Notes under the pieces: model-generated
What the model saw: only the letters and a program-made list of their open reading frames with translations
What the model was told of the DNA's origin: nothing
Database searches by the model: none
Program-made: the position numbers and the translations under genes
Part shown: positions 33,262 through 41,667 of the stretch, in pieces
Position numbering within the stretch: position 1 is the stretch's first letter
How the letters are laid out: every line of letters begins with the position of its first letter
Assembly: GCA_049594615.1 (NCBI GenBank)
Contig: JBMYJR010000018.1
Span: 1 to 44,763 of the forward strand
Source of the DNA: CAXPZW01 sp049594615
Lineage (GTDB): Bacteria; Bacteroidota; Bacteroidia; Flavobacteriales_D; Sanyastnellaceae
Length of the DNA: 44,763 nucleotides
Reading direction: 5' to 3'

Positions 33262-36213
33262 ATGCCCAAACACCTTTCCCGAATCCTGCTTTGCACGCTG
33301 CTTGCACTGCCCTGCCTTGTGCGAGCGCAGGTGATCAACGAGGTGATGACCGCCAACTTCACCACCTGGGTGGACGAACAGGGCGACCCCGACGACTGGA
33401 TTGAACTCTACAACCCCACAGCCGATCCCATCGACATCAGCGGCTGGTTCCTCTCCGATACCGACGCCAACCTTCAAAAGTGGCAGCTGCCAGCGAGCGA
33501 GGAACTTGTGATTCCGGCCGAAGGATTCCTGGTGCTGTTTGCCGACAACGAGCCCGACGAAGGCCCGCTGCACTTGGGTTTTTCCCTCAAACAAACCGGC
33601 GACCAGGTCTACCTCTCCAACGCCGAAGTGCTGGTGGACTTCATCGAATTCGATTTCCTGTGGCAGGATGTGAGTGCGGGCAACACCGCCACGCTCGAAT
33701 GGGCCGTGTTTGACATTCCAACGCCCGGCATGGCCAACAACGACGTGAGCTACTTGGGCGTCCTGGAGCCGCCGCAAGTCTTCCCTCCAGGAGGCCTGAC
33801 GTTCGCCGGTGAAGGTGAGGAAGACGAAGTAGAAGTCACCCTCTACCACGACTTGGAAACCGCCGAAATCCGCTACACGTTGGACGGCACCACGCCCAAT
33901 GAGTCCTCATCGCTGTATGCCATACCGTTTGAGGTGGAGGGCAACACCACAGTCAAGGCCCGGGCGTTTCACCCGCTGTTTTTGAACTCCTCCACCACAG
34001 CAGCGCCATTCTTGTTCGAGTTGGAAAGCACCTTGGATGTGATCAGCATTGCGTGCTTGGAAGAAGACTTCTCGGGAAGCGCCGGCATCAACAGCGTGAA
34101 CAACGGCGCCGAAATTCCGGTGGACGTGACCTTCTTCAACGACGCAGGCGAGATTGAGCACACCCAAACCATGGGCATGAAGCGCCACGCGGTGGACCAG
34201 AACGACCAACACGGCTTCCGCCTGCTGTCGCGTGGGGTGTACGGCAACAGCAAGCTGGAGATGAACCTGTTTGACATCCGCGACCACGACACTTACGACC
34301 ACCTCATCCTGCGCAACTCGGGAAACGACGCGGTGGAAAACAACGGCGCCGGCCTGCGCGACGGACTGCTCTCGATGCTCTACCACGATATCGATCCCGA
34401 TTACGGCATGAGCGCACACAAACCCGTATCGGTTTACATCAATGGCGAATACTGGGGCTTCTACAACCTGCGCGAGCGCCAGGACGCCAACTGGATGGAG
34501 ATCAACTACGGCTACCAGTGCGACGACCTGGACTATTTGGAGCGCACCGCCGGCGAGTCCGACACGCGCGACGAGTTCTGCGGCAGCTGGGATGCGTTTG
34601 ATGCCCTGGAGGAAGAAGCCATCGACAACGACCTCACCGATCCCGATGCGTACGCGGCGCTGGTGGACCGCATCAACGTACGCAACCTGTACGACTACCA
34701 AGCCATCGAAGTCTACGCCGTCAACCAAGACTGGCTCAGCAACAACATGAAGTTCTGGAGCACCTACGAAGACCCGGAATGGAACTGGGTGCTGTGGGAT
34801 GTGGATTGGGGACTGGGCACCTTTTACCCCGCCTACCCGCACGGGTATCCAGATTGGGACGCCCTCGGCTTTTCGCTCTCCAACTGGGGCGGATGGACCT
34901 CGGCGGTGGAAACCGAGCTCATGCAGAACCTGGTGGAAAACGAGGAATTCTACTCCGGCTACGCCACCCGCGCAGCCGACCTGCTCAACAGCACCCTGCG
35001 TCCAGACCGCGTGTCCGAGCGACTGCTGGACATGCAGGCCACCATCGCCTCGGAAATCCCGCTGTACATCGAGCGCTGGAGCGGCAACCAAAGCGTGTGG
35101 GAGAGCGAGATCGAATACATGCTCACCTTCATTGCCGAGCGCCCGGGCTACATGCGCGAGTCGTTCAGCTCCTACTTTGACTTGGGCGTACAGGACACGC
35201 TGCACTTGGATGTCAGCCCCGTGTCCACCGGGTACATCGAGGTCAACACCATCTACACCGACGTCCTCCCTTGGGAAGGCGTGTACTTTGAACTGCTGCC
35301 CGTGCGCTTGGAAGCCATTCCTGAATTTGGGTTTGTGTTCGACCACTGGGAAGGCCTGCCCGAAGGCGCCGACGCCGAGTCCTCGGAGATCTTTGTAGAC
35401 ATCCTCGATGCGCCCGATGTAGTGGCCGTGTTTGCCCCGGTGGACCCCGGCAACGAGCTGCTCCCGGTCATCAACGAGCTCCTCTACAAATCCAGTGACC
35501 TGACACAAGACTGGCTGGAACTGCACAACCCCCACAGCGCGGCACTTGACCTCTCTCCTTGGGAAATCTGTGAAGACGGAAACTGTTTGGCTCTGGAAGG
35601 GTTGACCTTGGCCCCGGACAGCTACTTGGTGATTGCCCAGGACATCGAGGCCTTTCAAGCCCACTACGGCACCGAAATCACCGCCATTGGCGGACTGCCC
35701 TTTGGCCTCAACTCCAGCGGCGAGCAAGTGGTGGCCATCCACCCTGATTTGGGCCTGGTGGATGTAGTGGAGTACGACAACGGCAACCCGTGGCCCGAGG
35801 TCCTGCTTGAGGGTACCTCCATCCAACTCACCAACCCAGACCTGGACAACGCCCAAGGCGAAAACTGGTTCGCTGCGGTAGACGTAGCCACCCCCGGCGC
35901 CATGAACAGCGACGAAGGCGCCTCTGTACAAGAACTCACCCAAGAAGCCACGCTCGAGGTGTTCCCCAACCCGTTTTCGGAAGTGGTGGCCTTGCAGTTT
36001 GATGCCCCTACCGGTGGCACTGCCTCGTGGCGTTTGGTGGACCTGTCGGGCAAAGAAGCCCTTCGCGGTTCGGCCACCATTCATACCGGGGCAAACACCG
36101 TGCTGCTCTCTCCTCAGAACACCCCAGCACTGGCCGACCTCCCGGCCAACCTCTATGTACTGGAAGTCACCGGCACCCGTTTCCACGCCCGCACGCGCGT
36201 CGTGCGCCGTTGA
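33262..36213 (+). CDS. Secreted CotH-kinase/lamin-tail protein with T9SS type A tail
   Basis: 983 aa. Start at the ATG at 33262 gives a signal peptide (LLCTLLALPCLVRAQ). Domains in order: lamin-tail (LTD, PF00932; about 25-150: DEQGDPDDWIELYNP, DISGWFLSD), a chitobiase-type C-terminal domain (about 190-235: IRYTLDGTTPNES), CotH (PF08757; about 260-640: KLEMNLFDIRDHDTYDHL, GEYWGFYNLRERQDANW, WVLWDVDWGLGTF), a second LTD (about 735-880: INELLYKSSDLTQDWLELHNP) and a T9SS type A domain (about 905-983: EVFPNPFSEVVALQF, LRGSATIHTGANTVLLS). CotH proteins are atypical kinases that phosphorylate secreted proteins; catalytic activity here is not shown. The long antisense frame across it is a GC shadow. 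Its stop is 2 nt from the uvrA-like stop. Confidence 0.92.
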   Translation: MPKHLSRILLCTLLALPCLVRAQVINEVMTANFTTWVDEQGDPDDWIELYNPTADPIDISGWFLSDTDANLQKWQLPASEELVIPAEGFLVLFADNEPDEGPLHLGFSLKQTGDQVYLSNAEVLVDFIEFDFLWQDVSAGNTATLEWAVFDIPTPGMANNDVSYLGVLEPPQVFPPGGLTFAGEGEEDEVEVTLYHDLETAEIRYTLDGTTPNESSSLYAIPFEVEGNTTVKARAFHPLFLNSSTTAAPFLFELESTLDVISIACLEEDFSGSAGINSVNNGAEIPVDVTFFNDAGEIEHTQTMGMKRHAVDQNDQHGFRLLSRGVYGNSKLEMNLFDIRDHDTYDHLILRNSGNDAVENNGAGLRDGLLSMLYHDIDPDYGMSAHKPVSVYINGEYWGFYNLRERQDANWMEINYGYQCDDLDYLERTAGESDTRDEFCGSWDAFDALEEEAIDNDLTDPDAYAALVDRINVRNLYDYQAIEVYAVNQDWLSNNMKFWSTYEDPEWNWVLWDVDWGLGTFYPAYPHGYPDWDALGFSLSNWGGWTSAVETELMQNLVENEEFYSGYATRAADLLNSTLRPDRVSERLLDMQATIASEIPLYIERWSGNQSVWESEIEYMLTFIAERPGYMRESFSSYFDLGVQDTLHLDVSPVSTGYIEVNTIYTDVLPWEGVYFELLPVRLEAIPEFGFVFDHWEGLPEGADAESSEIFVDILDAPDVVAVFAPVDPGNELLPVINELLYKSSDLTQDWLELHNPHSAALDLSPWEICEDGNCLALEGLTLAPDSYLVIAQDIEAFQAHYGTEITAIGGLPFGLNSSGEQVVAIHPDLGLVDVVEYDNGNPWPEVLLEGTSIQLTNPDLDNAQGENWFAAVDVATPGAMNSDEGASVQELTQEATLEVFPNPFSEVVALQFDAPTGGTASWRLVDLSGKEALRGSATIHTGANTVLLSPQNTPALADLPANLYVLEVTGTRFHARTRVVRR

Positions 36214-36215
36214 TC

Positions 36216-39200
36216 TTACACCACCCAACCACCGGCATCGCCGGCTCCTGGTCCCAAATGCACGATTTCTGAAGCGCAATCCGCCAACAAACCGCCATGT
36301 TCAATCACCAAAACCGTCGCCCCATCGGCAATCCATGAATCGAAGACCTGCACCAAGCGTTGCACATCGCTCACATGCAGGCCTGCGGTAGGTTCGTCGA
36401 GCAGGTAGAGGACGTTGGGATCCTTAGGACCGAGCACATGACTGGCAAGTTTGAGGCGTTGGCCCTCCCCGCCGCTGAGGGTGTGGACGCCTTGGCCAAG
36501 TTGAAGGTGGCCAAGTCCCAAGCGTTGGAGCAAGTCCAATTGGGGTGCGGCTTTGGTGCCGTCAAGCAGTACCAAGGCCTGTTTGATGGAGAGCTGCAGG
36601 AATTCACCGATAGTGTGGTCCGCGACCCTTACTTGCAATGCGTCTTGGTGATAGCGCTGCCCGTGACAGGTGTCACACGGCACCCACACATCGCTCATAA
36701 AGTCGAGGCTGGTTTTGAGTTGGCCGTGACCACCACAGGTGGTGCAACGTCCGTTTTTGTGCAGGTAAGAGAAGTGGGTCTTTTTGAGCCCGAAGGCCTT
36801 GGCTTCTTCGGTGTTGGCAAACAGGGTTTGCAAGTCCTTGAGCACTCCCGTGAAGGATGCTGGGGTGGTGGATCGATTCGCTTGGAAAGGCTGCTGATCC
36901 ATGAGTACGACCTCGCTGAACTGGTCCAGCCCAAACACCTCATCGCAACCTACCGGGCGGCCCTTGGTCCAACTGGCAAAGAGTGCATCCCGCACCAAAC
37001 TCGATTTACCACTGCCCGAAACGCCGGTCACCGCCAACAATCGGCGAGAGGTCCAAGACACATCAATCTGCTTGAGGTTGTTGGCATGCGCGCCACGCAG
37101 TCCAAATGAACTGCCCGCACTGGCGTCCACCTCCAACGGAGTCATAGCCGGGGCGTTCAGCAACGCATACGTCTGGGTTTCCGGAACTTGAGACACGGCT
37201 TCCACACTGCCTTCAAACACCACTTGACCTCCGCCTGCGCCAGCTACCGGGCCCATTTCCACGATGTGATCGGCGGCGGCCACGAGTGCCTTGTCGTGTT
37301 CCACCACAACCACCGTGTTGCCGTTGGCGCAGAGTGATTTGAGCAGCCCGGTGAGCACCCGCACTTGCCCCGCATCGAGCCCAATGGTGGGTTCATCCAG
37401 CACATAGGTCACGCCGCAGAGGTGCGCAGCCAGTTGGTTGGCCAGGACCACGCGCTGCAATTCTCCTCCTGAAAGCGTGCTTCCCGAACGGCTGAGGCTC
37501 AAGTGGCCCAACCCCAAATCATCCAGCGTTTGCAGGGAGCGAACCATACGGGGGACGGCTTGGGTCATCAGCGCCTGCATAAACGCCGTGCCTGGTTCGG
37601 CCATGGCGTGGAGCTCCGCCAATGCTCGCGAAACCGGAAGGTCAGCAAACGCACTGATGGGCTTGCCTAAAAATTCAAAGGTGAGCAACTCGGACTTGAG
37701 GCGCGTACCCTTGCAGGTGTTGCACGTCTCTAGGCGCATCAACTCCTCGAGGTGGCCGATGTTTTTGTTGTGGAGGCGGCGCTCGTACTCGTCTTGGATG
37801 TAGTTGCAAAGCCCTTCCCACTTGGCCTGCAAGGACTGGATGCCCGTGCGGCCCTTGGTGGTGAATTCCCATTCCACGTCCCACATCTGATCGCCTGTAC
37901 CGTACAGCACAGTGTGTTTGACCTCATCAGCAAGCCCATTCCAAGGCATATCCAAATTCCAGTCTTTGGCCGCAGCTACGGCACGCAAGGTGGCCATGAA
38001 CTGCCCCCCGGGATCGGCGTAGTACTTCACCGCTTTGTTGCTGGAACAAGCGCCATCCAATACACTTCGGGTAGGATCGGTGATGATCAGATCCGGATCG
38101 GCTTTGAGCTCGTAGCCCAGGCCGCCGCAGGTGGTACACGCGCCCAGGTGATGGTTGAAGGAGAAGTGTTGCGCGGTGTAACTGCTCCCTTCTTCTTGCG
38201 CGATGCGGGAATAAATCAGTCGTAGCACATCGTACACGCCACTCAGGGTGCCCACCGTGGAGCGTTTGGACAGTTGGCCCACCCGGCGCTGCAAGCCCAC
38301 CGCCGGGCCCAACCCCGAGGCTGATTTCAGCTTGGCGGGATTGCTCTGCTGGATGAAGGTGCGGCTGTGGGCCGATAGCGATTCGGTAAAGCGGGCATGG
38401 GACTCGGCGAACAAGGTGTCGAACGCCAGGGAAGACTTCCCACTCCCTGACACACCGGTCACCACCGTCAATTTTTCCTTCGGGAAGCATACGTCTACCT
38501 GCTTGAGGCCGTGGGTGCTCACCCCTTTGAGGACAATGGTCTCCAAGGATTTCTCCGGGGCCGTTTGCGCTGGCAGGTCTTCCAAGGGTCTTGGTATTTC
38601 GCGGGGTGGACCCATGTGCTCTACCTCTCCTCCTGCGCTTCCGCTGCATGGGCCCAGTTCAATGTGCCAATGGGCGTGCTGGAGGATGGCGGCGGACTGC
38701 TCGATGCACACCACGGTATTGCCTTTGGCGGTGATGGCATCAAACATGTCCAGCAACGCATGGATGTTCGCGTGATGCAAGCCAATGCTGGGCTCGACCA
38801 CGATGTAGAGGGTATCACCGGTGTCGGTCTTTTGAAGCTGGTTGGCGATTTTGACGCGTTGGGCTTCTCCACCAGACAGGGTCGTGGAGGATTGGCCAAG
38901 GGTGAGGTATCCCAACCCCAACTCCTTCAGCACGCGCAGCCCCTTGAGCACCTTAGGACAGTTGGCAAAGAAGTCAAGCGCTTGGTCCACCGAGAGCTCG
39001 TAGATGTCCGCGATGGTCTTGCCTTCAAACCGGACCTCCAAGGTTTGGTCGTTGAAGCGCTTGCCGCCGCACGTATCGCACACCAAGTCCACCTTGCCCA
39101 AAAAGTGCATGCCCAGCTGGGTTTTACCCGCGCCCTGGCAGGTTTCGCACCGGCCGCCTTTGTTGTTGAACGAGAAGCGTGACTTGGTGAATTTTCGGGC

Positions 39201-40979
39201 CTTGGCCTCTTCAGTACCCGCCAACAGATCCCGGATGGGGTCTGAAAGCCCTAAGTAAGTGGCCGGATTGCTGCGAGGGGTTTTGCCGATGGGCGTGTGG
39301 TCGATGAAGACCAGCTTGTCAATGGCCTCCATCCCCCGGTGACCGGTCAATCGCAGTGGGACCTCAAGGGCTTGTCCCAAATGCTGCTGCACCGCCGGCA
39401 TCAAGGTCTGCAGCACCAAGCTGGACTTGCCCGCACCGGAACGGCCGCTGACCACATTGAGCCCGCCGAGATGGAAGGTCACATCGATGTCCTTGAGGTT
39501 GTGCTGGGTGCAGCCCAAAAGCTCCAGCTTGCCTTTGGCGTGCGACAAGGCGTTGGAGGACGGCGTGGATGCAGGCACAGTCAACGCCCGGTAGGTGGCA
39601 CTGCGGTCCTGCAATTCGGAGTGGTTTAGAAAGTCCGAGAACGGCCCGTTGTAGAGCACCTCTCCCCCATGCACCCCAGCCTCTGGCCCCATGTCAATCA
39701 GGTGATCGGCATGGCGGATGGTGTCCAAGTTGTGCTCCACCACCACTACGGTGTTGCCGCGTTGCACCAGTTCGCGCAGTTTGCGGATGATGTTACGGTT
39801 CTCCTCGCGTGACAGGCCAATCGAAGGTTCGTCAAGCACGTACAAGACATTGCTCAACGGCACCGACAATTGGTTGGCCACCCGGATGCGCTGCACCTCG
39901 CTCGGCGACAACGTATGCGCCGGCCGCGACAAGGACAAGTGCCCCAATCCCAATTCATCAAAGAGCTGCACGTCTCGCACGATGCGGTCCACAATCGCCT
40001 GGCCCACAGGATCCCAGGCTTGCGCTTCAAGCCAGTCTTTGAGCGCATACAATTCCAAGCTCGCCAAGGCGTGGATGGCTTGCCCGTGCACGGTGACGCT
40101 GCGGGCGTCTTGGTTCAACCGAGCGCCGCCACAAGAGGGGCAGGTGACCGCATGCACATACTTCAAGATGTTGGCGTTGCGGTCCCGGCGCAGGATGTCC
40201 GACATGATGGGGAGCATGCCTCGGTAGTGCCCCTCTTCCCGCGGCTTGGCCTTGATGCCCGACCACTTCAACCGCGATTCCAAGCTGTGCTTGCCAAAGG
40301 GGACTTTGATTTTTTCGCTGCCGTAGAGCACGACCTGTTGTTGCTCGGACGTCAGTTCGTTCCAAGGGATATCCACGCTGAACCCTTCGGCCTCGCACAC
40401 CTGGTTCAGCACGTCAATGGTGACCTGCGAGTACATGATGTACCCCGTGGGCAAGGTGGGCGCCAACGCCCCTTCTCTGATGGTTTTGGTGGGATCGGCG
40501 ATGAGTTTGTCCAGACTGATTTCTTCCTGCTGACCAATGCCGTTGCACGTGGGGCATTGACCGGTGGCGGTGTTGAACGAGAACAGCGAGCGCGACAGTT
40601 CGATGTCCCGATCGGTTTCCCCCCGCCGCGCAAAGAGCAAGCGCAGCATTCCATACACATCCGAAAGCGTCCCTACCGTCGAGCGCACATGCGCACCGCT
40701 GGTGTGCTGTCCTATAGCAATCACCGGAGAAAGTCCTTCAACCGCCTCCACCTCGGGACGCGTCAACTTACCCGCAAACTGCGCGGCAAACGAAGGCAAG
40801 GTCTCCAAGTAACGCCGCTGGCCTTCTCCTGCGACAATGTCAAACACCAAACTCGACTTCCCCGACCCCGAAATCCCGGTCACCACCACGAGCGTGTTGT
40901 GCGGGATGGCCAACGACACGTCCTTCAGGTTGTGCGTCCGTGCACCGCGGATGGTGATGTGTTTGGGGGTGGTGGCCAT
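36216..40979 (-). CDS. Tandem double-length UvrA-like ABC ATPase
   Basis: 1587 aa, against about 940 for ordinary UvrA: two UvrA-like halves joined head to tail (about 1-805 and 810-1587). Four Walker A motifs: GISGSGKS (35), GRSGAGKS (512), GVSGSGKS (842), GVSGSGKS (1319). Each half has the UvrA zinc-finger pairs (CPTC/CPSC and CETC/CDTC; CTTC/CNTC and CTTC/CDTC). In both halves sequence runs straight from LRLLFAR or LRLIYSR to FSFN, so the UvrB-binding domain is missing, as in UvrA2-type proteins. NBD1 has a degenerate signature LSPSE (357-361); NBD2 has VVEP instead of LDEP (Val728) and Gln761 for the H-loop His. NBD3 and NBD4 look intact. Probable role: DNA-lesion or drug-DNA adduct tolerance independent of UvrB (inference). 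The ATG at 40979 gives the normal N-terminus. Confidence 0.93.
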   Translation of the reverse strand: MATTPKHITIRGARTHNLKDVSLAIPHNTLVVVTGISGSGKSSLVFDIVAGEGQRRYLETLPSFAAQFAGKLTRPEVEAVEGLSPVIAIGQHTSGAHVRSTVGTLSDVYGMLRLLFARRGETDRDIELSRSLFSFNTATGQCPTCNGIGQQEEISLDKLIADPTKTIREGALAPTLPTGYIMYSQVTIDVLNQVCEAEGFSVDIPWNELTSEQQQVVLYGSEKIKVPFGKHSLESRLKWSGIKAKPREEGHYRGMLPIMSDILRRDRNANILKYVHAVTCPSCGGARLNQDARSVTVHGQAIHALASLELYALKDWLEAQAWDPVGQAIVDRIVRDVQLFDELGLGHLSLSRPAHTLSPSEVQRIRVANQLSVPLSNVLYVLDEPSIGLSREENRNIIRKLRELVQRGNTVVVVEHNLDTIRHADHLIDMGPEAGVHGGEVLYNGPFSDFLNHSELQDRSATYRALTVPASTPSSNALSHAKGKLELLGCTQHNLKDIDVTFHLGGLNVVSGRSGAGKSSLVLQTLMPAVQQHLGQALEVPLRLTGHRGMEAIDKLVFIDHTPIGKTPRSNPATYLGLSDPIRDLLAGTEEAKARKFTKSRFSFNNKGGRCETCQGAGKTQLGMHFLGKVDLVCDTCGGKRFNDQTLEVRFEGKTIADIYELSVDQALDFFANCPKVLKGLRVLKELGLGYLTLGQSSTTLSGGEAQRVKIANQLQKTDTGDTLYIVVEPSIGLHHANIHALLDMFDAITAKGNTVVCIEQSAAILQHAHWHIELGPCSGSAGGEVEHMGPPREIPRPLEDLPAQTAPEKSLETIVLKGVSTHGLKQVDVCFPKEKLTVVTGVSGSGKSSLAFDTLFAESHARFTESLSAHSRTFIQQSNPAKLKSASGLGPAVGLQRRVGQLSKRSTVGTLSGVYDVLRLIYSRIAQEEGSSYTAQHFSFNHHLGACTTCGGLGYELKADPDLIITDPTRSVLDGACSSNKAVKYYADPGGQFMATLRAVAAAKDWNLDMPWNGLADEVKHTVLYGTGDQMWDVEWEFTTKGRTGIQSLQAKWEGLCNYIQDEYERRLHNKNIGHLEELMRLETCNTCKGTRLKSELLTFEFLGKPISAFADLPVSRALAELHAMAEPGTAFMQALMTQAVPRMVRSLQTLDDLGLGHLSLSRSGSTLSGGELQRVVLANQLAAHLCGVTYVLDEPTIGLDAGQVRVLTGLLKSLCANGNTVVVVEHDKALVAAADHIVEMGPVAGAGGGQVVFEGSVEAVSQVPETQTYALLNAPAMTPLEVDASAGSSFGLRGAHANNLKQIDVSWTSRRLLAVTGVSGSGKSSLVRDALFASWTKGRPVGCDEVFGLDQFSEVVLMDQQPFQANRSTTPASFTGVLKDLQTLFANTEEAKAFGLKKTHFSYLHKNGRCTTCGGHGQLKTSLDFMSDVWVPCDTCHGQRYHQDALQVRVADHTIGEFLQLSIKQALVLLDGTKAAPQLDLLQRLGLGHLQLGQGVHTLSGGEGQRLKLASHVLGPKDPNVLYLLDEPTAGLHVSDVQRLVQVFDSWIADGATVLVIEHGGLLADCASEIVHLGPGAGDAGGWVV

Positions 40980-41047
40980 GGGCGAAGTTCTAGCACCAAA
41001 AGTAGAACGAATGCCCATCTCCTTGCTCCTCCTCAACCACCGGCTCC

Positions 41048-41115
41048 GCAAATAGCCACTCTTCACTTTTCACTTTTTACTCCCCCCAACTCAACCTCTA
41101 CACCACCCTTTGCAC
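41048..41115 (+). repeat. Dispersed intergenic repeat, copy 3
   Basis: GCAAATAGC (41048-41056) followed by CCACTCTTCACTTTTCAC and TTTTTACTCCCCCC (to 41087), then TTTGCACTT (41109-41117), the last providing the TTTG of a promoter. Nearly identical to 5642-5695 over the first 40 bases. Confidence 0.55.
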
Positions 41116-41137
41116 TTCCACGAACCCCCTACCTTCG
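41109..41137 (+). promoter_or_regulatory. Promoter of the GNAT gene (TTTG-N17-TACCTTCG)
   Basis: TTTG 41109-41112, spacer 17 nt, TACCTTCG 41130-41137. The ATG at 41142 starts 5 bases after the -7 box ends, predicting a leaderless mRNA. Confidence 0.65.
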
Positions 41138-41141
41138 TTCC

Positions 41142-41627
41142 ATGATTCGCCCTGCAACCTCACACGACCTGCCTGCCATCATCCGGCTACTCAACCACTA
41201 CATCGCCCATTCCAACGCGGTGTACGAAGAGCAAGCTTGGGATGCCCACAAGGCGCAGACCTGGTTTGATGCCCGTCAATCCGAAGGGTTTCCCGTGCTC
41301 GTGTATGAAGCAGATGGTGTTGTACTCGGCTATGGGAGCTACGGCACCTTCCGGGCGCGCATGGGGTATCGGTTTACCGTGGAACACTCAGTGTATGCAG
41401 ATCCTGAGCACAAGGGCAAAGGCATTGGGAAGGCTTTATTGGAAGCATTGATCGCACAGGCGCGGGCTGACAGGCTGCATTGTATGGTTGGAGCGGTGGA
41501 TGCGTCCAATGCCGGATCGGTGGCGTTTCACGAAAAACTTGGTTTTACCCAAGTGGGCACCTTTCGTCAAGCGGGACGTAAACACGGGGTGTGGCTGGAC
41601 GTTTGCTTTGTGCAGTTGATACTCTGA
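41142..41627 (+). CDS. GNAT N-acetyltransferase, phosphinothricin-acetyltransferase-like
   Basis: 161 aa. GNAT fold (PF00583/PF13420): MIRPATSHDLPAIIRLLNHYI at the start, an early NAVYEE, FPVLVYEADGVVLGYGSYGTFR (about 48-70), YRFTVEHSVYADPEHKGKGIGKAL in two parts with the acetyl-CoA loop HKGKGIGKALLEAL (about 91-104) and NAGSVAFHEKLGFTQVGTF (about 126-144), then GVWLDVCFVQLIL. This subfamily is annotated as phosphinothricin or methionine-sulfoximine acetyltransferase; actual substrates are often amino-acid analogues. The frame is open far upstream over uvrA but the promoter position and family start support 41142. Confidence 0.92.
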   Translation: MIRPATSHDLPAIIRLLNHYIAHSNAVYEEQAWDAHKAQTWFDARQSEGFPVLVYEADGVVLGYGSYGTFRARMGYRFTVEHSVYADPEHKGKGIGKALLEALIAQARADRLHCMVGAVDASNAGSVAFHEKLGFTQVGTFRQAGRKHGVWLDVCFVQLIL

Positions 41628-41667
41628 TTCCCAATGTTGGACTAACTTGCAGGCTCATATGCTTACC

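Noticed and set aside
33907..36279. 790-aa frame on the minus strand inside the CotH gene
   Set aside because: Val/His/Gly-rich composition without domains; a shadow created by high third-position GC in the real gene.
39870..41141. N-terminal extension of the GNAT gene, and other long frames opposite the uvrA-like gene
   Set aside because: No homology, antisense to conserved UvrA motifs, and the promoter at 41109-41137 lies inside it.
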